Source: Thalassobellus sp050294475
GTDB taxonomy: Bacteria; Bacteroidota; Bacteroidia; Flavobacteriales; Flavobacteriaceae
Direction of reading: 5' to 3'
Assembly: GCA_050294475.1 (NCBI GenBank)
Contig: JBNKOE010000008.1
Coordinates: 1 to 64,000, forward strand
DNA: 64,000 nucleotides
The number at the start of each line of letters is the position of its first letter. Positions within the stretch are counted from its first letter, which is position 1. Below are positions 41,988 through 50,010 of the stretch, one piece after another. Below the pieces are notes generated by a model. It saw only the letters and a list, made by a program, of their open reading frames with translations. It made no database searches and was not told the DNA's origin. The position numbers were made by a program, and so were the translations under genes.

Positions 41988-43229
41988 TTATAATTCTTTT
42001 TGAGCCGTTAACTCAGCAATTTTACAAATAACCTCAGTAGCTTTAATCATACTTTCTACAGGAACATATTCATAGCGCCCGTGAAAATTATGTCCACCAG
42101 CAAATATATTAGGACAAGGTAATCCCATATAACTTAGTTGCGACCCATCAGTACCGCCACGAATAGCTTTTATTAAAGGCGTAATACCCAATTGCTTCAT
42201 GGCTTCTTCAGCAATATCAACAATATGCATAACAGGTTCTACCTTCTCTTTCATATTATAATACTGATCTTTAATTTCGGTTACAATAACTTCTCTACCA
42301 TATTGTGAATTAAGCTCATTGGTAAGTTTTGTCATCACTTCTTTTCTAGCTTCAAAATGCCCTCTATCGTGGTCGCGAATAATGTATTCTAAAGTTGTTT
42401 CTTCTACATCACCATGAATATTATGTAAATGAAAGAAGCCTTCGTAACCTGTTGTATGCTCTGGTGTTTCCATTCGAGGAAGCGAGTTTATAAACTCTTG
42501 GGCGATGTACATAGAATTAATCATTTTTCCTTTAGCATAACCAGGATGTACAATTTTCCCTTTTACTTTTACAACGACTCCGGCTGCGTTAAAATTTTCG
42601 TATTCTAGTTCGCCTATTTGACTACCATCCATAGTGTAAGCCCAATCTGCAGCAAAGTTTTTAACATCAAATTTATGTGCGCCTCTGCCAATTTCTTCAT
42701 CGGGTGTAAAACCAATACGAATTTTTCCGTGTTTAATTTCTGGATGATTTATTAAATATTCCATGGCAGACACTATTTCGCAAATACCTGCTTTATCATC
42801 GGCTCCTAAAAGTGTAGTGCCATCTGTAGTTATTAAAGTTTGTTCTTTGTATAATAGTAAATCTTCAAAATAATCGGGCGATAGAATGATATTTTCAGAT
42901 TCGTTTAAAATAATATCTTTTCCATCATAATTTTCAATAATTTGAGGTTTTACATTAGCTCCTGTAAAATCTGGAGAAGTATCAAAATGAGAAATAAAAC
43001 CAATAGTTGGTACATCATGATTAACATTACTTGGTAATGTTGCCATAATGTATGCGTTTTCATCAATAGTTATTTCTTGTAATCCAATGGTTTTTAGTTC
43101 TTCTACAAGTTTATTGGCTAAGTCCCATTGTTTTTTTGTGCTTGGAGTAGTGTTTGATGTAGGGTCAGATTCTGTATCAACAGTAACATAACTTATAAAT
43201 CGTTTAATGATGTGTTCTTTTGAAATCAT
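41988..43229 (-). CDS. pepT: Peptidase T (tripeptide aminopeptidase)
   Basis: PepT releases the N-terminal residue from tripeptides in the cytoplasm. The 413-residue protein is an M20B dizinc enzyme with GFISHFDTSPDF (metal His, about 79-90), LLGADDKAGICE (bridging Asp), TPDEEIGRGAHKF (base Glu and ligand Glu) and GGTDGSQLSYMG. A last ligand His is in AGGHNFHGRYE near the C-terminus. Length is normal. It is the first gene of a pair with argE. The 134 bases between it and the divergent pyrD gene contain only the pyrD promoter. Confidence 0.95.
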   Translation of the reverse strand: MISKEHIIKRFISYVTVDTESDPTSNTTPSTKKQWDLANKLVEELKTIGLQEITIDENAYIMATLPSNVNHDVPTIGFISHFDTSPDFTGANVKPQIIENYDGKDIILNESENIILSPDYFEDLLLYKEQTLITTDGTTLLGADDKAGICEIVSAMEYLINHPEIKHGKIRIGFTPDEEIGRGAHKFDVKNFAADWAYTMDGSQIGELEYENFNAAGVVVKVKGKIVHPGYAKGKMINSMYIAQEFINSLPRMETPEHTTGYEGFFHLHNIHGDVEETTLEYIIRDHDRGHFEARKEVMTKLTNELNSQYGREVIVTEIKDQYYNMKEKVEPVMHIVDIAEEAMKQLGITPLIKAIRGGTDGSQLSYMGLPCPNIFAGGHNFHGRYEYVPVESMIKATEVICKIAELTAQKEL

Positions 43230-43340
43230 TATTATGGAAATTTAAAATTTGAGTGAGATAAGTATAAAAAATTATTACGCCTCTAAAATACGACTAATAA
43301 TTTTTTTGTCTTTTGAATTGTTAATTTTTTTATTTAGAAG

Positions 43341-43348
43341 TACTTTTG
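43341..43348 (+). promoter_or_regulatory. Promoter -7 box for pyrD
   Basis: TACTTTTG is a full match to TAnnTTTG, 15 bases before the ATG at 43364. Confidence 0.6.
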
Positions 43349-43363
43349 TATAAATAAAATTAG

Positions 43364-44398
43364 ATGTACAAATTACTGTTACGACCTCTTTTCTTTCTTT
43401 TCGATCCAGAAAAAATTCACCATTTTACTTTCTCATTAATAAAATTTACTTGTAAAATCCCAGGTTTTTCAGCTATATATAGAAGTATATATGTTGTTGA
43501 TGATGAAAAGTTAGAGCGTAAATTATTCGGATTGACGTTTAAAAATCCTGTTGGATTAGCGGCAGGTTTTGACAAAAATGCGGTATTGTATAATGAATTA
43601 GCAAATTTCGGATTTGGTTTTATTGAAATTGGAACAGTAACACCAAAAGCACAAGCAGGAAATCCTAAAAAACGCTTATTTAGATTAAAAGAGGATCAAG
43701 GTATTATAAACCGTATGGGGTTTAATAATGAAGGTGTTAAAACAGCCATAACTCAATTAAAGAAGAATAAAGGCAAATTAATAATAGGTGGTAATATTGG
43801 AAAAAATACCGATACAAAACCAGAAGATTATACCAAAGATTATTTAGAATGCTTTAATGCATTGCATCCTTATGTAGATTATTTTGTACTTAACGTGAGT
43901 TGCCCAAACGTTGGAAGTCATGCTAAATTGAATGATAAAGATTATTTAGAAGAATTAATTGGAGCAGTACAAAAAGCTAATAATACTTTTGAAAACCAGA
44001 AACCTATTCTTTTAAAAATAGCACCAGATTTAAATAATACTCAACTTGATGAAATTATAGATCTTATAGCTGAAACAAATTTAGATGGTGTTATTGCAAG
44101 TAATACATCTACTAACAGAAATGGTTTAAAAGCTTCGAAAGAGCAGCTTGAGCATATTGGAAACGGTGGTTTAAGTGGGAAACCTATTAAAGAAAAAAGC
44201 ACAAAAGTTATTAAATATTTATCAGAAAAAAGTAAAAAATCTTTCCCTATTATAGGAGTTGGTGGTATTCATTCTGCTCAAGATGCGCTGGAAAAAATTG
44301 CAGCAGGAGCCGATTTAGTACAAGTTTATACTGGTTTTATTTACGAAGGTCCTAGTTTGGTAAAGGCAATAAATAAAGCCATTATTAAAACTCAATAA
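43364..44398 (+). CDS. pyrD: Dihydroorotate dehydrogenase, quinone type
   Basis: PyrD oxidises dihydroorotate to orotate in pyrimidine synthesis. The 344-residue protein has the N-terminal helical extension of class 2 enzymes (MYKLLLRPLFFLFDPEKIHH), which docks to the inner membrane and binds quinone. FMN-barrel motifs are GLAAGFDKNA, IGTVTPKAQ and NRMGFNNEG. The catalytic base position, Ser in typical class 2 enzymes (SSPN), is Cys180 here, in NVSCPNVG, as in class 1. The C-terminal GVGGIHSAQDA and YTGFIYEGP complete the FMN site. The gene converges with the M43 protease gene, two bases away. Confidence 0.94.
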   Translation: MYKLLLRPLFFLFDPEKIHHFTFSLIKFTCKIPGFSAIYRSIYVVDDEKLERKLFGLTFKNPVGLAAGFDKNAVLYNELANFGFGFIEIGTVTPKAQAGNPKKRLFRLKEDQGIINRMGFNNEGVKTAITQLKKNKGKLIIGGNIGKNTDTKPEDYTKDYLECFNALHPYVDYFVLNVSCPNVGSHAKLNDKDYLEELIGAVQKANNTFENQKPILLKIAPDLNNTQLDEIIDLIAETNLDGVIASNTSTNRNGLKASKEQLEHIGNGGLSGKPIKEKSTKVIKYLSEKSKKSFPIIGVGGIHSAQDALEKIAAGADLVQVYTGFIYEGPSLVKAINKAIIKTQ

Positions 44399-44400
44399 GG

Positions 44401-46332
44401 TTATTTTATAATTTTCTTTACTGTTCTAGAATGTGCATTGCTAACTGTAAGCAAGTAGGTTCCTGAAGATAAACTACTCACATTTATTGGCAGGTTTGTA
44501 AGTGTTCCAGATAAAAATATTTGACCATACACATTAGAAATGCTATACTGAGTGATTTCACTTGGCGAATTAGTCGAAATATTTATTATTCCATTTTTAA
44601 TAGGGTTTGGGAATACTTTAGCAACTAAATAATTTGATATTGGAACATCTATTGTTTTAATAAAAATATTATCTATAGCAATATCAGAATCCCAACTCTC
44701 ACCACGAACAGCTCTAAACCTAACTTTTATAGTTTGATTTGTATATCTTGATAAGTTTATTGTTTTAACAATAAAGTCATCACTCTGATAAATTTGTTGG
44801 TTGCCATAAAGCGGGCTTATAATATCATTTATATCGCCAGCTTCTGTAATTAAATCTACGTGTAATTCTCCCATATGTTCACCAAACATATGGTATGAAA
44901 AATCTAATGCAGAGTTTTCATTGTTAACATTTATACAAGGCGAAATAAATTCTGCTACATCACCAGGTTCTGCACCAGAAGCTTCCGCATATATATAAGT
45001 ATTGGTTTTGTTATTGGGTGATTTTTGTAATAACGGACCTGTTTTATCTGAAGCTGTTTCTCCTTTATTTAATAACCAATTATAGCCATTTTCAGAAGTG
45101 TCTTTAATGGTCCAATTCAAATCACTAAGTAAATTAAAACCTTCAAAGTCTTCACTAAAATTTGTTATTGAAGCTCCAACTTTTATAAATTTTGAAAATG
45201 TTTTTGTAATAGTTCTAGATTTGTTTGAAACCATAAGCGTTATATCATAGACACCTACGTTATATGTATGAGAAACTTCTTTTGTATTATAGTCAATAAC
45301 GCCATCACCATCAATATCCCATTCCCATTTAGTTATATTATCACAATTACTTTTAAAGTTAACAGTGAGCGTGTTATCACAAGTTTGAGAACTATCAAAA
45401 GTAAATTCTGCATTGAATGAAGAACAAGCTAAATAACTTTTTGTAGTTTGGTAAAATGCGTACATGCGAGCAAGTTGCTGAGGTGTAAAATGGTTTCTAC
45501 ATGCTTTTCTAGAATACGACATTATATTTTTAGTGTCTGGAGTATATTTATCTCCATTAGCATCAGTTTTAGAACCAGTATATTCACAAAAATTATTAAT
45601 GTTTGCATTTGATAAGCCAGGGTCTGCAGGTGTATCACAAATGCCATCACCGTCAGTATCACAATTGCTACCATCTACTAACTCTGTCGATGTGTCATTT
45701 GGTCCATGAGTATGTATTAAAGAGAAAAAATGTCCCATTTCATGTACTAATGATGAGTTGTTTGTTGCACAATTATTATTTATGACAATTATATCTTTTC
45801 TGCCTTCATTATCTGAATAGCCACAAATACTTTCATCAAAGGTGTTTTTAATAGAATGGGTGAAATAAATATTTATAACATTTGGAGAATTATATGTTTC
45901 TATTAAGTTTCTTTCATCACCTTTTGTTATGTGTACTAATTCGTCATTATCAATATAATTTATATCATCACATATAAAAAACTCCATGTAAGCATCAGCA
46001 TAAATAATATTCAAATTAGAAATAGCCTCATTAATTTCAGAAACACTAATACCATTTGAGCCATTTGAATACCTTAAAACATTAACTCTAACTGGAATAG
46101 AATTAATAATTTTTATTGTGCTGTTTTTACTATTTGTATTATTTAATTTTTTTTGAAAAAAAGTTTGCTCGTATTCTTGAATTTGAGATTTAATGCTTTT
46201 TAAATATTCAAGAGATTTTTCAGAAGTTGTAGTTCCACAAAATTTAGTTTCGTTTTGAGAATACGAAGCTTTACTAATCAGAATGAAAATGGTTAGTAGG
46301 GCTAAATTAAGTATATATTTTAAAACATTCAT
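44401..46332 (-). CDS. Secreted M43-family metalloprotease with PKD and T9SS domains
   Basis: A 643-residue exported protease. The start is the ATG at 46330-46332, which gives a signal peptide (ILNLALLTIFILISK, cut near SYSQ); the frame upstream has only a TTG. The catalytic domain has the M43 zinc motif HEMGHFFSLIH starting near His197, with a following Met-turn-like SYSRKAC. A PKD domain (about 300-385), a beta-sandwich carbohydrate/protease-associated domain (about 390-555) and a T9SS sorting domain (about 570-643, VFPNPIKNGIINIS to VKKIIK) follow. Relatives (cytophagalysin, ulilysin) cut proteins outside the cell. Confidence 0.88.
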   Translation of the reverse strand: MNVLKYILNLALLTIFILISKASYSQNETKFCGTTTSEKSLEYLKSIKSQIQEYEQTFFQKKLNNTNSKNSTIKIINSIPVRVNVLRYSNGSNGISVSEINEAISNLNIIYADAYMEFFICDDINYIDNDELVHITKGDERNLIETYNSPNVINIYFTHSIKNTFDESICGYSDNEGRKDIIVINNNCATNNSSLVHEMGHFFSLIHTHGPNDTSTELVDGSNCDTDGDGICDTPADPGLSNANINNFCEYTGSKTDANGDKYTPDTKNIMSYSRKACRNHFTPQQLARMYAFYQTTKSYLACSSFNAEFTFDSSQTCDNTLTVNFKSNCDNITKWEWDIDGDGVIDYNTKEVSHTYNVGVYDITLMVSNKSRTITKTFSKFIKVGASITNFSEDFEGFNLLSDLNWTIKDTSENGYNWLLNKGETASDKTGPLLQKSPNNKTNTYIYAEASGAEPGDVAEFISPCINVNNENSALDFSYHMFGEHMGELHVDLITEAGDINDIISPLYGNQQIYQSDDFIVKTINLSRYTNQTIKVRFRAVRGESWDSDIAIDNIFIKTIDVPISNYLVAKVFPNPIKNGIINISTNSPSEITQYSISNVYGQIFLSGTLTNLPINVSSLSSGTYLLTVSNAHSRTVKKIIK

Positions 46333-46350
46333 TTGGGGAAAACATTTTTC

Positions 46351-46358
46351 CAAATGTA
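46351..46358 (-). promoter_or_regulatory. Promoter -7 box for the M43 protease
   Basis: On the minus strand this reads TACATTTG, 18 bases before the ATG at 46332. It overlaps the upstream TTG codon and so supports the ATG as start. Confidence 0.55.
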
Positions 46359-46559
46359 TCTGTTAATTAATCTTGTAAAAAATAAAAACGTTAAACCGTA
46401 AGGTTTTATCGGTTAATATAATCATTATTAGTTGTTAATTTTTTTCTTAAACAACTGTTTTGATTGAGAATACAAACCAAGAAATGTTTTTATGTAAACA
46501 AACATAATTACGTCTTACAAAATAATAGTATTTTTATCCGCATAATTTAGGAAGTACAA

Positions 46560-47423
46560 ATGTCTAATCTAGTTAAAATTATTGAGTGCCCACGTGATGC
46601 TATGCAGGGAATAAAACAATTTATTCCAACAAAGCAGAAGGTTCAATATATCCAGTCATTATTGCGTGTAGGTTTTGATACTATTGATTTTGGCAGTTTT
46701 GTGTCTCCTAAAGCTATTCCTCAAATGGTTGATACTGCAGCGGTGTTATCTCAGTTAGATTTAAGCACAACAAAAAGTAAGCTGTTGTCTATTGTAGCTA
46801 ATACAAGAGGTGCAGAATTAGCTTCAGTTCATTCAGAAATAAATTATTTAGGTTATCCCTTTTCTATTTCTGAAAACTTTCAAATGCGTAATACGCATAA
46901 AACTATTGCACAATCTGTTGTAACGCTTTCTGAAATTTTAGAAATAGCTAATAAATCTAACAAAGAAGTTGTTGTTTACATATCCATGGGTTTTGGAAAC
47001 CCATATGGCGATCCTTGGAATGTTGATATAGTAGGCGAGTGGACAGAGAGGTTAGCAAAAATGGGAGTGAAAATTCTATCGCTAAGTGATACTGTTGGAA
47101 CATCAAATTCAGAGAGTATTAATTATTTATTTTCAAACTTAATTCCTTTATATCCTCATATTGAGTTTGGTGCACATTTGCACACCACTCCATCTTCTTG
47201 GTTCGAAAAAGTTGATGCAGCTTATAAAGCTGGATGTTTAAGATTTGATGGTGCAATTCAAGGGTTTGGTGGTTGCCCTATGGCTAAAGATGAATTAACA
47301 GGCAATATGCCAACCGAGAAATTATTATCTTATTTTACTTCTAAAAAAGAGAACAATTTAAACGCACTTAGTTTCGAAAGTGCTTACAATGAAGCTTCCA
47401 AAATATTCTTGAAATATCATTAG
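46560..47423 (+). CDS. Hydroxymethylglutaryl-CoA lyase
   Basis: A 287-residue aldolase-fold enzyme that splits HMG-CoA to acetoacetate and acetyl-CoA, the last step of leucine breakdown. IECPRDAMQGIKQFIPT (about 8-24) carries the metal Asp and the catalytic Arg; FGSFVSPKAIPQM and ANTRGAE follow. The metal His pair is in FGAHLHT (about 205), and the lyase signature is GGCPMAKDELTGN, with the active Cys. It is a single gene here; other leucine-degradation genes are not adjacent. The start at 46560 fits the usual N-terminus. Confidence 0.92.
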   Translation: MSNLVKIIECPRDAMQGIKQFIPTKQKVQYIQSLLRVGFDTIDFGSFVSPKAIPQMVDTAAVLSQLDLSTTKSKLLSIVANTRGAELASVHSEINYLGYPFSISENFQMRNTHKTIAQSVVTLSEILEIANKSNKEVVVYISMGFGNPYGDPWNVDIVGEWTERLAKMGVKILSLSDTVGTSNSESINYLFSNLIPLYPHIEFGAHLHTTPSSWFEKVDAAYKAGCLRFDGAIQGFGGCPMAKDELTGNMPTEKLLSYFTSKKENNLNALSFESAYNEASKIFLKYH

Positions 47424-47489
47424 TTAGTTATAATGATTGCGTTTTAAGTATTTGATTTACAGTTGATTTGTTGTTTTATTTAAATTTAA

Positions 47490-47573
47490 TCTAAATAAAT
47501 TTTGCTTAAGTGATTATGTGTTTTATATTTGCAACTTTAAATTTCAATATTATTTATAATAAGTCTAAATAAA
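47490..47573 (+). promoter_or_regulatory. Porin promoter flanked by repeated decamers
   Basis: TATATTTG (47524-47531) is a full -7 box, giving a leader of about 59 bases. The decamer TCTAAATAAA occurs at 47490-47499 and again at 47564-47573, one on each side of the promoter. It could be an operator; half-sites of this sort occur in Fur-type boxes of some Bacteroidota, which is a weak hint only. Confidence 0.4.
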
Positions 47574-47594
47574 AACAAATAATTAATAGAACTA

Positions 47595-48752
47595 ATGAAA
47601 AAAATAACTTTACTTCTTAGCATTTTAGTAGCATCAATCAGTTTTGCACAAACGGTTCCAGATTCACTTAATACAAACCCTCAAAACCAGCAAAATGCTG
47701 CACAACGTATTTTGTCTGGAAATATTAATACAGGAGTCACTGTTGGAGGTTATGGCGAAATAACCTATAACCAACCCGATAGTAAAAATGGTGAGTTAGA
47801 TGTACAACGTTTAGTTTTATTATTTGGTTATAAATTTAATGATAAAGTACAATTTGTAACAGAAGTAGAATTAGAACATGTAGAAGAGGTATTTGTAGAA
47901 CAAGCTTTTTTGCAATATAGCTTAAGCAATAATGTAAACCTTCGTGGAGGTTTAATGTTAGTGCCAATGGGTATTACAAACGAGTATCACGAACCTACAA
48001 CATTTAATGGCGTTGAAAGACCAAGTATTGATGGCAGTATTGTGCCTACAACATGGAGAGAAATTGGTATTGGTGTAGCTGGTAGATTTAATGAGCTCTC
48101 TTTACGTTATCAAGCTTATATTTTTAATGGGTTTCAATCTGTGAACGGTTCTAAAGTTTTAGGTGGCAAAAACGGATTACGTAATGGGCGTCAAAAAGGA
48201 ATGCAGTCAACTGTAAATTCACCAACTTTATCAGGTAAGTTAGATTATTATGGACTTCCAGGGTTGCGTTTAGGTTTATCAGGATACTTTGGACGCACAC
48301 AAGCTGAAGACGATGTAGATATGATTGACGGTGCCGATGTTGGTATATCAATGATTGGTTTAGATGCGCGTTATGGATACAAACGTTTTACAGCACGCGG
48401 TCAGTTTATCCATGCTAGTATTAGCGATACAGAAGATTATAATAATCTAAACAATGCCGATTTAGGTTCAGCCCTTCAAGGTTGGTATTTAGAGAGTGCT
48501 TACAATTTATTACCGTTAGAAAAACAACAACAATTATTTGCTTTTGCACGTTATTCGAGCTACGATACACATGCATCGGTAGCAGGTACATTACCAAGAA
48601 ATGATAGTTATAATAGAGACGAATGGACACTTGGTTTAAGTTATAAATTAGCACCAGGAGCTGTGGTAAAAGCAGATTATCAAATTAAAAATAACGCAAC
48701 CACAACAGATGTTAATAATCAACTAAACGTTGGTATAGGCGTTTGGTTCTAA
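47595..48752 (+). CDS. Outer membrane porin
   Basis: A 385-residue beta-barrel protein with a signal peptide (about 1-19, SISFAQ). The mature protein has a repeated short-strand pattern typical of 16-strand porins, starting VGGYGEITYNQ and ending in an aromatic residue (VGIGVWF), as outer membrane assembly requires. LRGGLMLVPMGITNEYHEPTTF resembles the phosphate-selective OprO/OprP-like group, but the selectivity is unknown. Next downstream are an FMN-binding protein and a four-helix membrane protein, transcribed the same way from a separate promoter. Confidence 0.8.
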   Translation: MKKITLLLSILVASISFAQTVPDSLNTNPQNQQNAAQRILSGNINTGVTVGGYGEITYNQPDSKNGELDVQRLVLLFGYKFNDKVQFVTEVELEHVEEVFVEQAFLQYSLSNNVNLRGGLMLVPMGITNEYHEPTTFNGVERPSIDGSIVPTTWREIGIGVAGRFNELSLRYQAYIFNGFQSVNGSKVLGGKNGLRNGRQKGMQSTVNSPTLSGKLDYYGLPGLRLGLSGYFGRTQAEDDVDMIDGADVGISMIGLDARYGYKRFTARGQFIHASISDTEDYNNLNNADLGSALQGWYLESAYNLLPLEKQQQLFAFARYSSYDTHASVAGTLPRNDSYNRDEWTLGLSYKLAPGAVVKADYQIKNNATTTDVNNQLNVGIGVWF

Positions 48753-48821
48753 AATAATTTTAGGGTTACCTTTACTGATAGTTATCTGGACGTAATTCCT
48801 AAATGTAAGTAAATCTAAAAG

Positions 48822-48851
48822 CAATTACCAAAAATTAAGTTTTGGTAATTG
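48822..48851 (+). terminator. Hairpin after the porin gene
   Basis: CAATTACCAAAA (48822-48833) pairs perfectly with TTTTGGTAATTG (48840-48851) around ATTAAG. The T tract after it is weak (TCTATTTTG), so termination may be partial. Confidence 0.6.
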
Positions 48852-48868
48852 TCTATTTTGTATTTAAG

Positions 48869-48898
48869 TTGTATGAACAATAAAAAACAATACTTTTG
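48869..48898 (+). promoter_or_regulatory. Promoter of the FMN-binding gene, which decides its start
   Basis: TTG (48869-48871) and TACTTTTG (48891-48898) are 19 bases apart. The -7 box ends four bases before the ATG at 48903, so the in-frame ATGs at 48849 (a poorer start) and 48873 lie upstream of transcription. A leaderless mRNA is expected. Confidence 0.65.
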
Positions 48899-48902
48899 TA
48901 AT

Positions 48903-49430
48903 ATGAGTTTTAAACATATTTTATTATTATTTCTGGTTTTCATTTTAATGTCTTTTAATTTTAATAAAGACCTTGATAAGAAAATAGATAAAGAAATTAA
49001 AGAAACATTTGGTATTGAAAATTACTCTTATAATTTCACGGAAATTCCAGAAGATATTTTAAAAAAACTGCCATCTAAATTTGATAATGAAAATTTATTA
49101 TCAATTAAAACAAGCGATACTTTAGTAGGATATGTTTATACAGGTAAAGCACCTAGTAAAACAGATAGTTTTGATTTTTTAGTACTGTTAGATAAAGATT
49201 TAATAGTATTGAAAACAAAAATTTTAGTATACCGCGAAGATTATGGTGCAGAAATTGGTAGTAAACGTTGGTTAAAACAGTTTATTGGTAAAACTCAAAA
49301 CGATAATTTAAGTTACGGAGATAATATTGTTGCTATTTCTGGTGCAACCATTTCAGTTCGATCCATGACGAATGCTATGAACAACTTATTACAATCTTTA
49401 AAAGTATTGCACTCTAAAAACATCCTGTAA
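48903..49430 (+). CDS. Exported FMN-binding domain protein
   Basis: A 175-residue protein with an N-terminal signal or anchor (HILLLFLVFILMSFNF) and one FMN-binding domain of the RnfG/NqrC type. GYVYTGKAPSKTDSFDFLVL is the domain start. The flavinylation motif is NIVAISGATIS, in which Thr149 would carry FMN through a phosphoester bond made by ApbE. It should act outside the cytoplasm in electron transfer. The next gene starts directly after the stop and encodes a membrane protein, a likely partner. I chose the start at 48903 because the promoter overlaps the earlier ATGs. Confidence 0.82.
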   Translation: MSFKHILLLFLVFILMSFNFNKDLDKKIDKEIKETFGIENYSYNFTEIPEDILKKLPSKFDNENLLSIKTSDTLVGYVYTGKAPSKTDSFDFLVLLDKDLIVLKTKILVYREDYGAEIGSKRWLKQFIGKTQNDNLSYGDNIVAISGATISVRSMTNAMNNLLQSLKVLHSKNIL

Positions 49431-49928
49431 ATGCAATTAAACGGACTTATATTTACGCTTCCTAAAGAAATTAAATTATTAATTGGTGCTTTTATTATTG
49501 TATTAAGTATAGGTTTTTATACAGGATTATTATTTGTTGGAGAAACTTCAACAGCAAATCCCAATGGTATAGAAGAACAATATTTAGGAAATGAAGATGA
49601 TGAAAATGCCGAAGTAATGCGCTTTAAAAAAAGTGATAAAGAAATGCTTACTTTGGTTCATAATCATATTCTATCTATGTCCATTATTTTCTTTTTATTA
49701 GGTGGCATTGTATCAATTACAAAGCTTAATAATAAGTTGAAACTAATTTTAATAACAGAACCTTTTGTTTCAGTGATACTTACTTTTGGAGGTCTCTATT
49801 TATTATGGACTGGTTTACTCTGGATGAAATACATTGTAATGATTTCAGGTATATTAATGACGATTATTTATACAACATCTGTAGTTGTTATTTTAAGTCA
49901 ACTTCTAAAGAAAAAGATAATTTTGTAG
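49431..49928 (+). CDS. Four-helix membrane protein coupled to the FMN-binding protein
   Basis: A 165-residue protein whose ATG follows the stop of the FMN-binding gene with no gap. Hydrophobic segments lie at about 14-34, 80-98, 108-128 and 132-155. Between the first two is an acidic extracytoplasmic stretch (GNEDDENAEVM). HNHILSMSIIFFLLGG, with two His next to a helix, could hold a haem or pass electrons, but no named family comes to mind. Strict coupling suggests that it supports or reduces the exported flavoprotein. The function is inferred from context only. Confidence 0.65.
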   Translation: MQLNGLIFTLPKEIKLLIGAFIIVLSIGFYTGLLFVGETSTANPNGIEEQYLGNEDDENAEVMRFKKSDKEMLTLVHNHILSMSIIFFLLGGIVSITKLNNKLKLILITEPFVSVILTFGGLYLLWTGLLWMKYIVMISGILMTIIYTTSVVVILSQLLKKKIIL

Positions 49929-49977
49929 CAATAAAAAACTTAACAATTAATTATAATTAAACAAGTTAATAAAATTG

Positions 49978-50007
49978 TATATTTGCACGCAATTATAACC
50001 TAATTGC
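49978..50007 (+). promoter_or_regulatory. guaB promoter and leader hairpin
   Basis: TATATTTG (49978-49985) gives a short leader of about 20 bases. The leader folds as GCAATTA (49989-49995) with TAATTGC (50001-50007) around TAACC, ending three bases before the ATG. Confidence 0.55.
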
Positions 50008-50010
50008 AAC

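Noticed and set aside
44401..46332. Opposite-strand frames inside the protease, topoisomerase and photolyase genes
   Set aside because: They have no promoter, no recognisable motifs and mirror the codon structure of the real gene.
46333..46353. TTG start for the M43 protease
   Set aside because: The ATG at 46332 begins a proper signal peptide and the TTG overlaps the -7 box.
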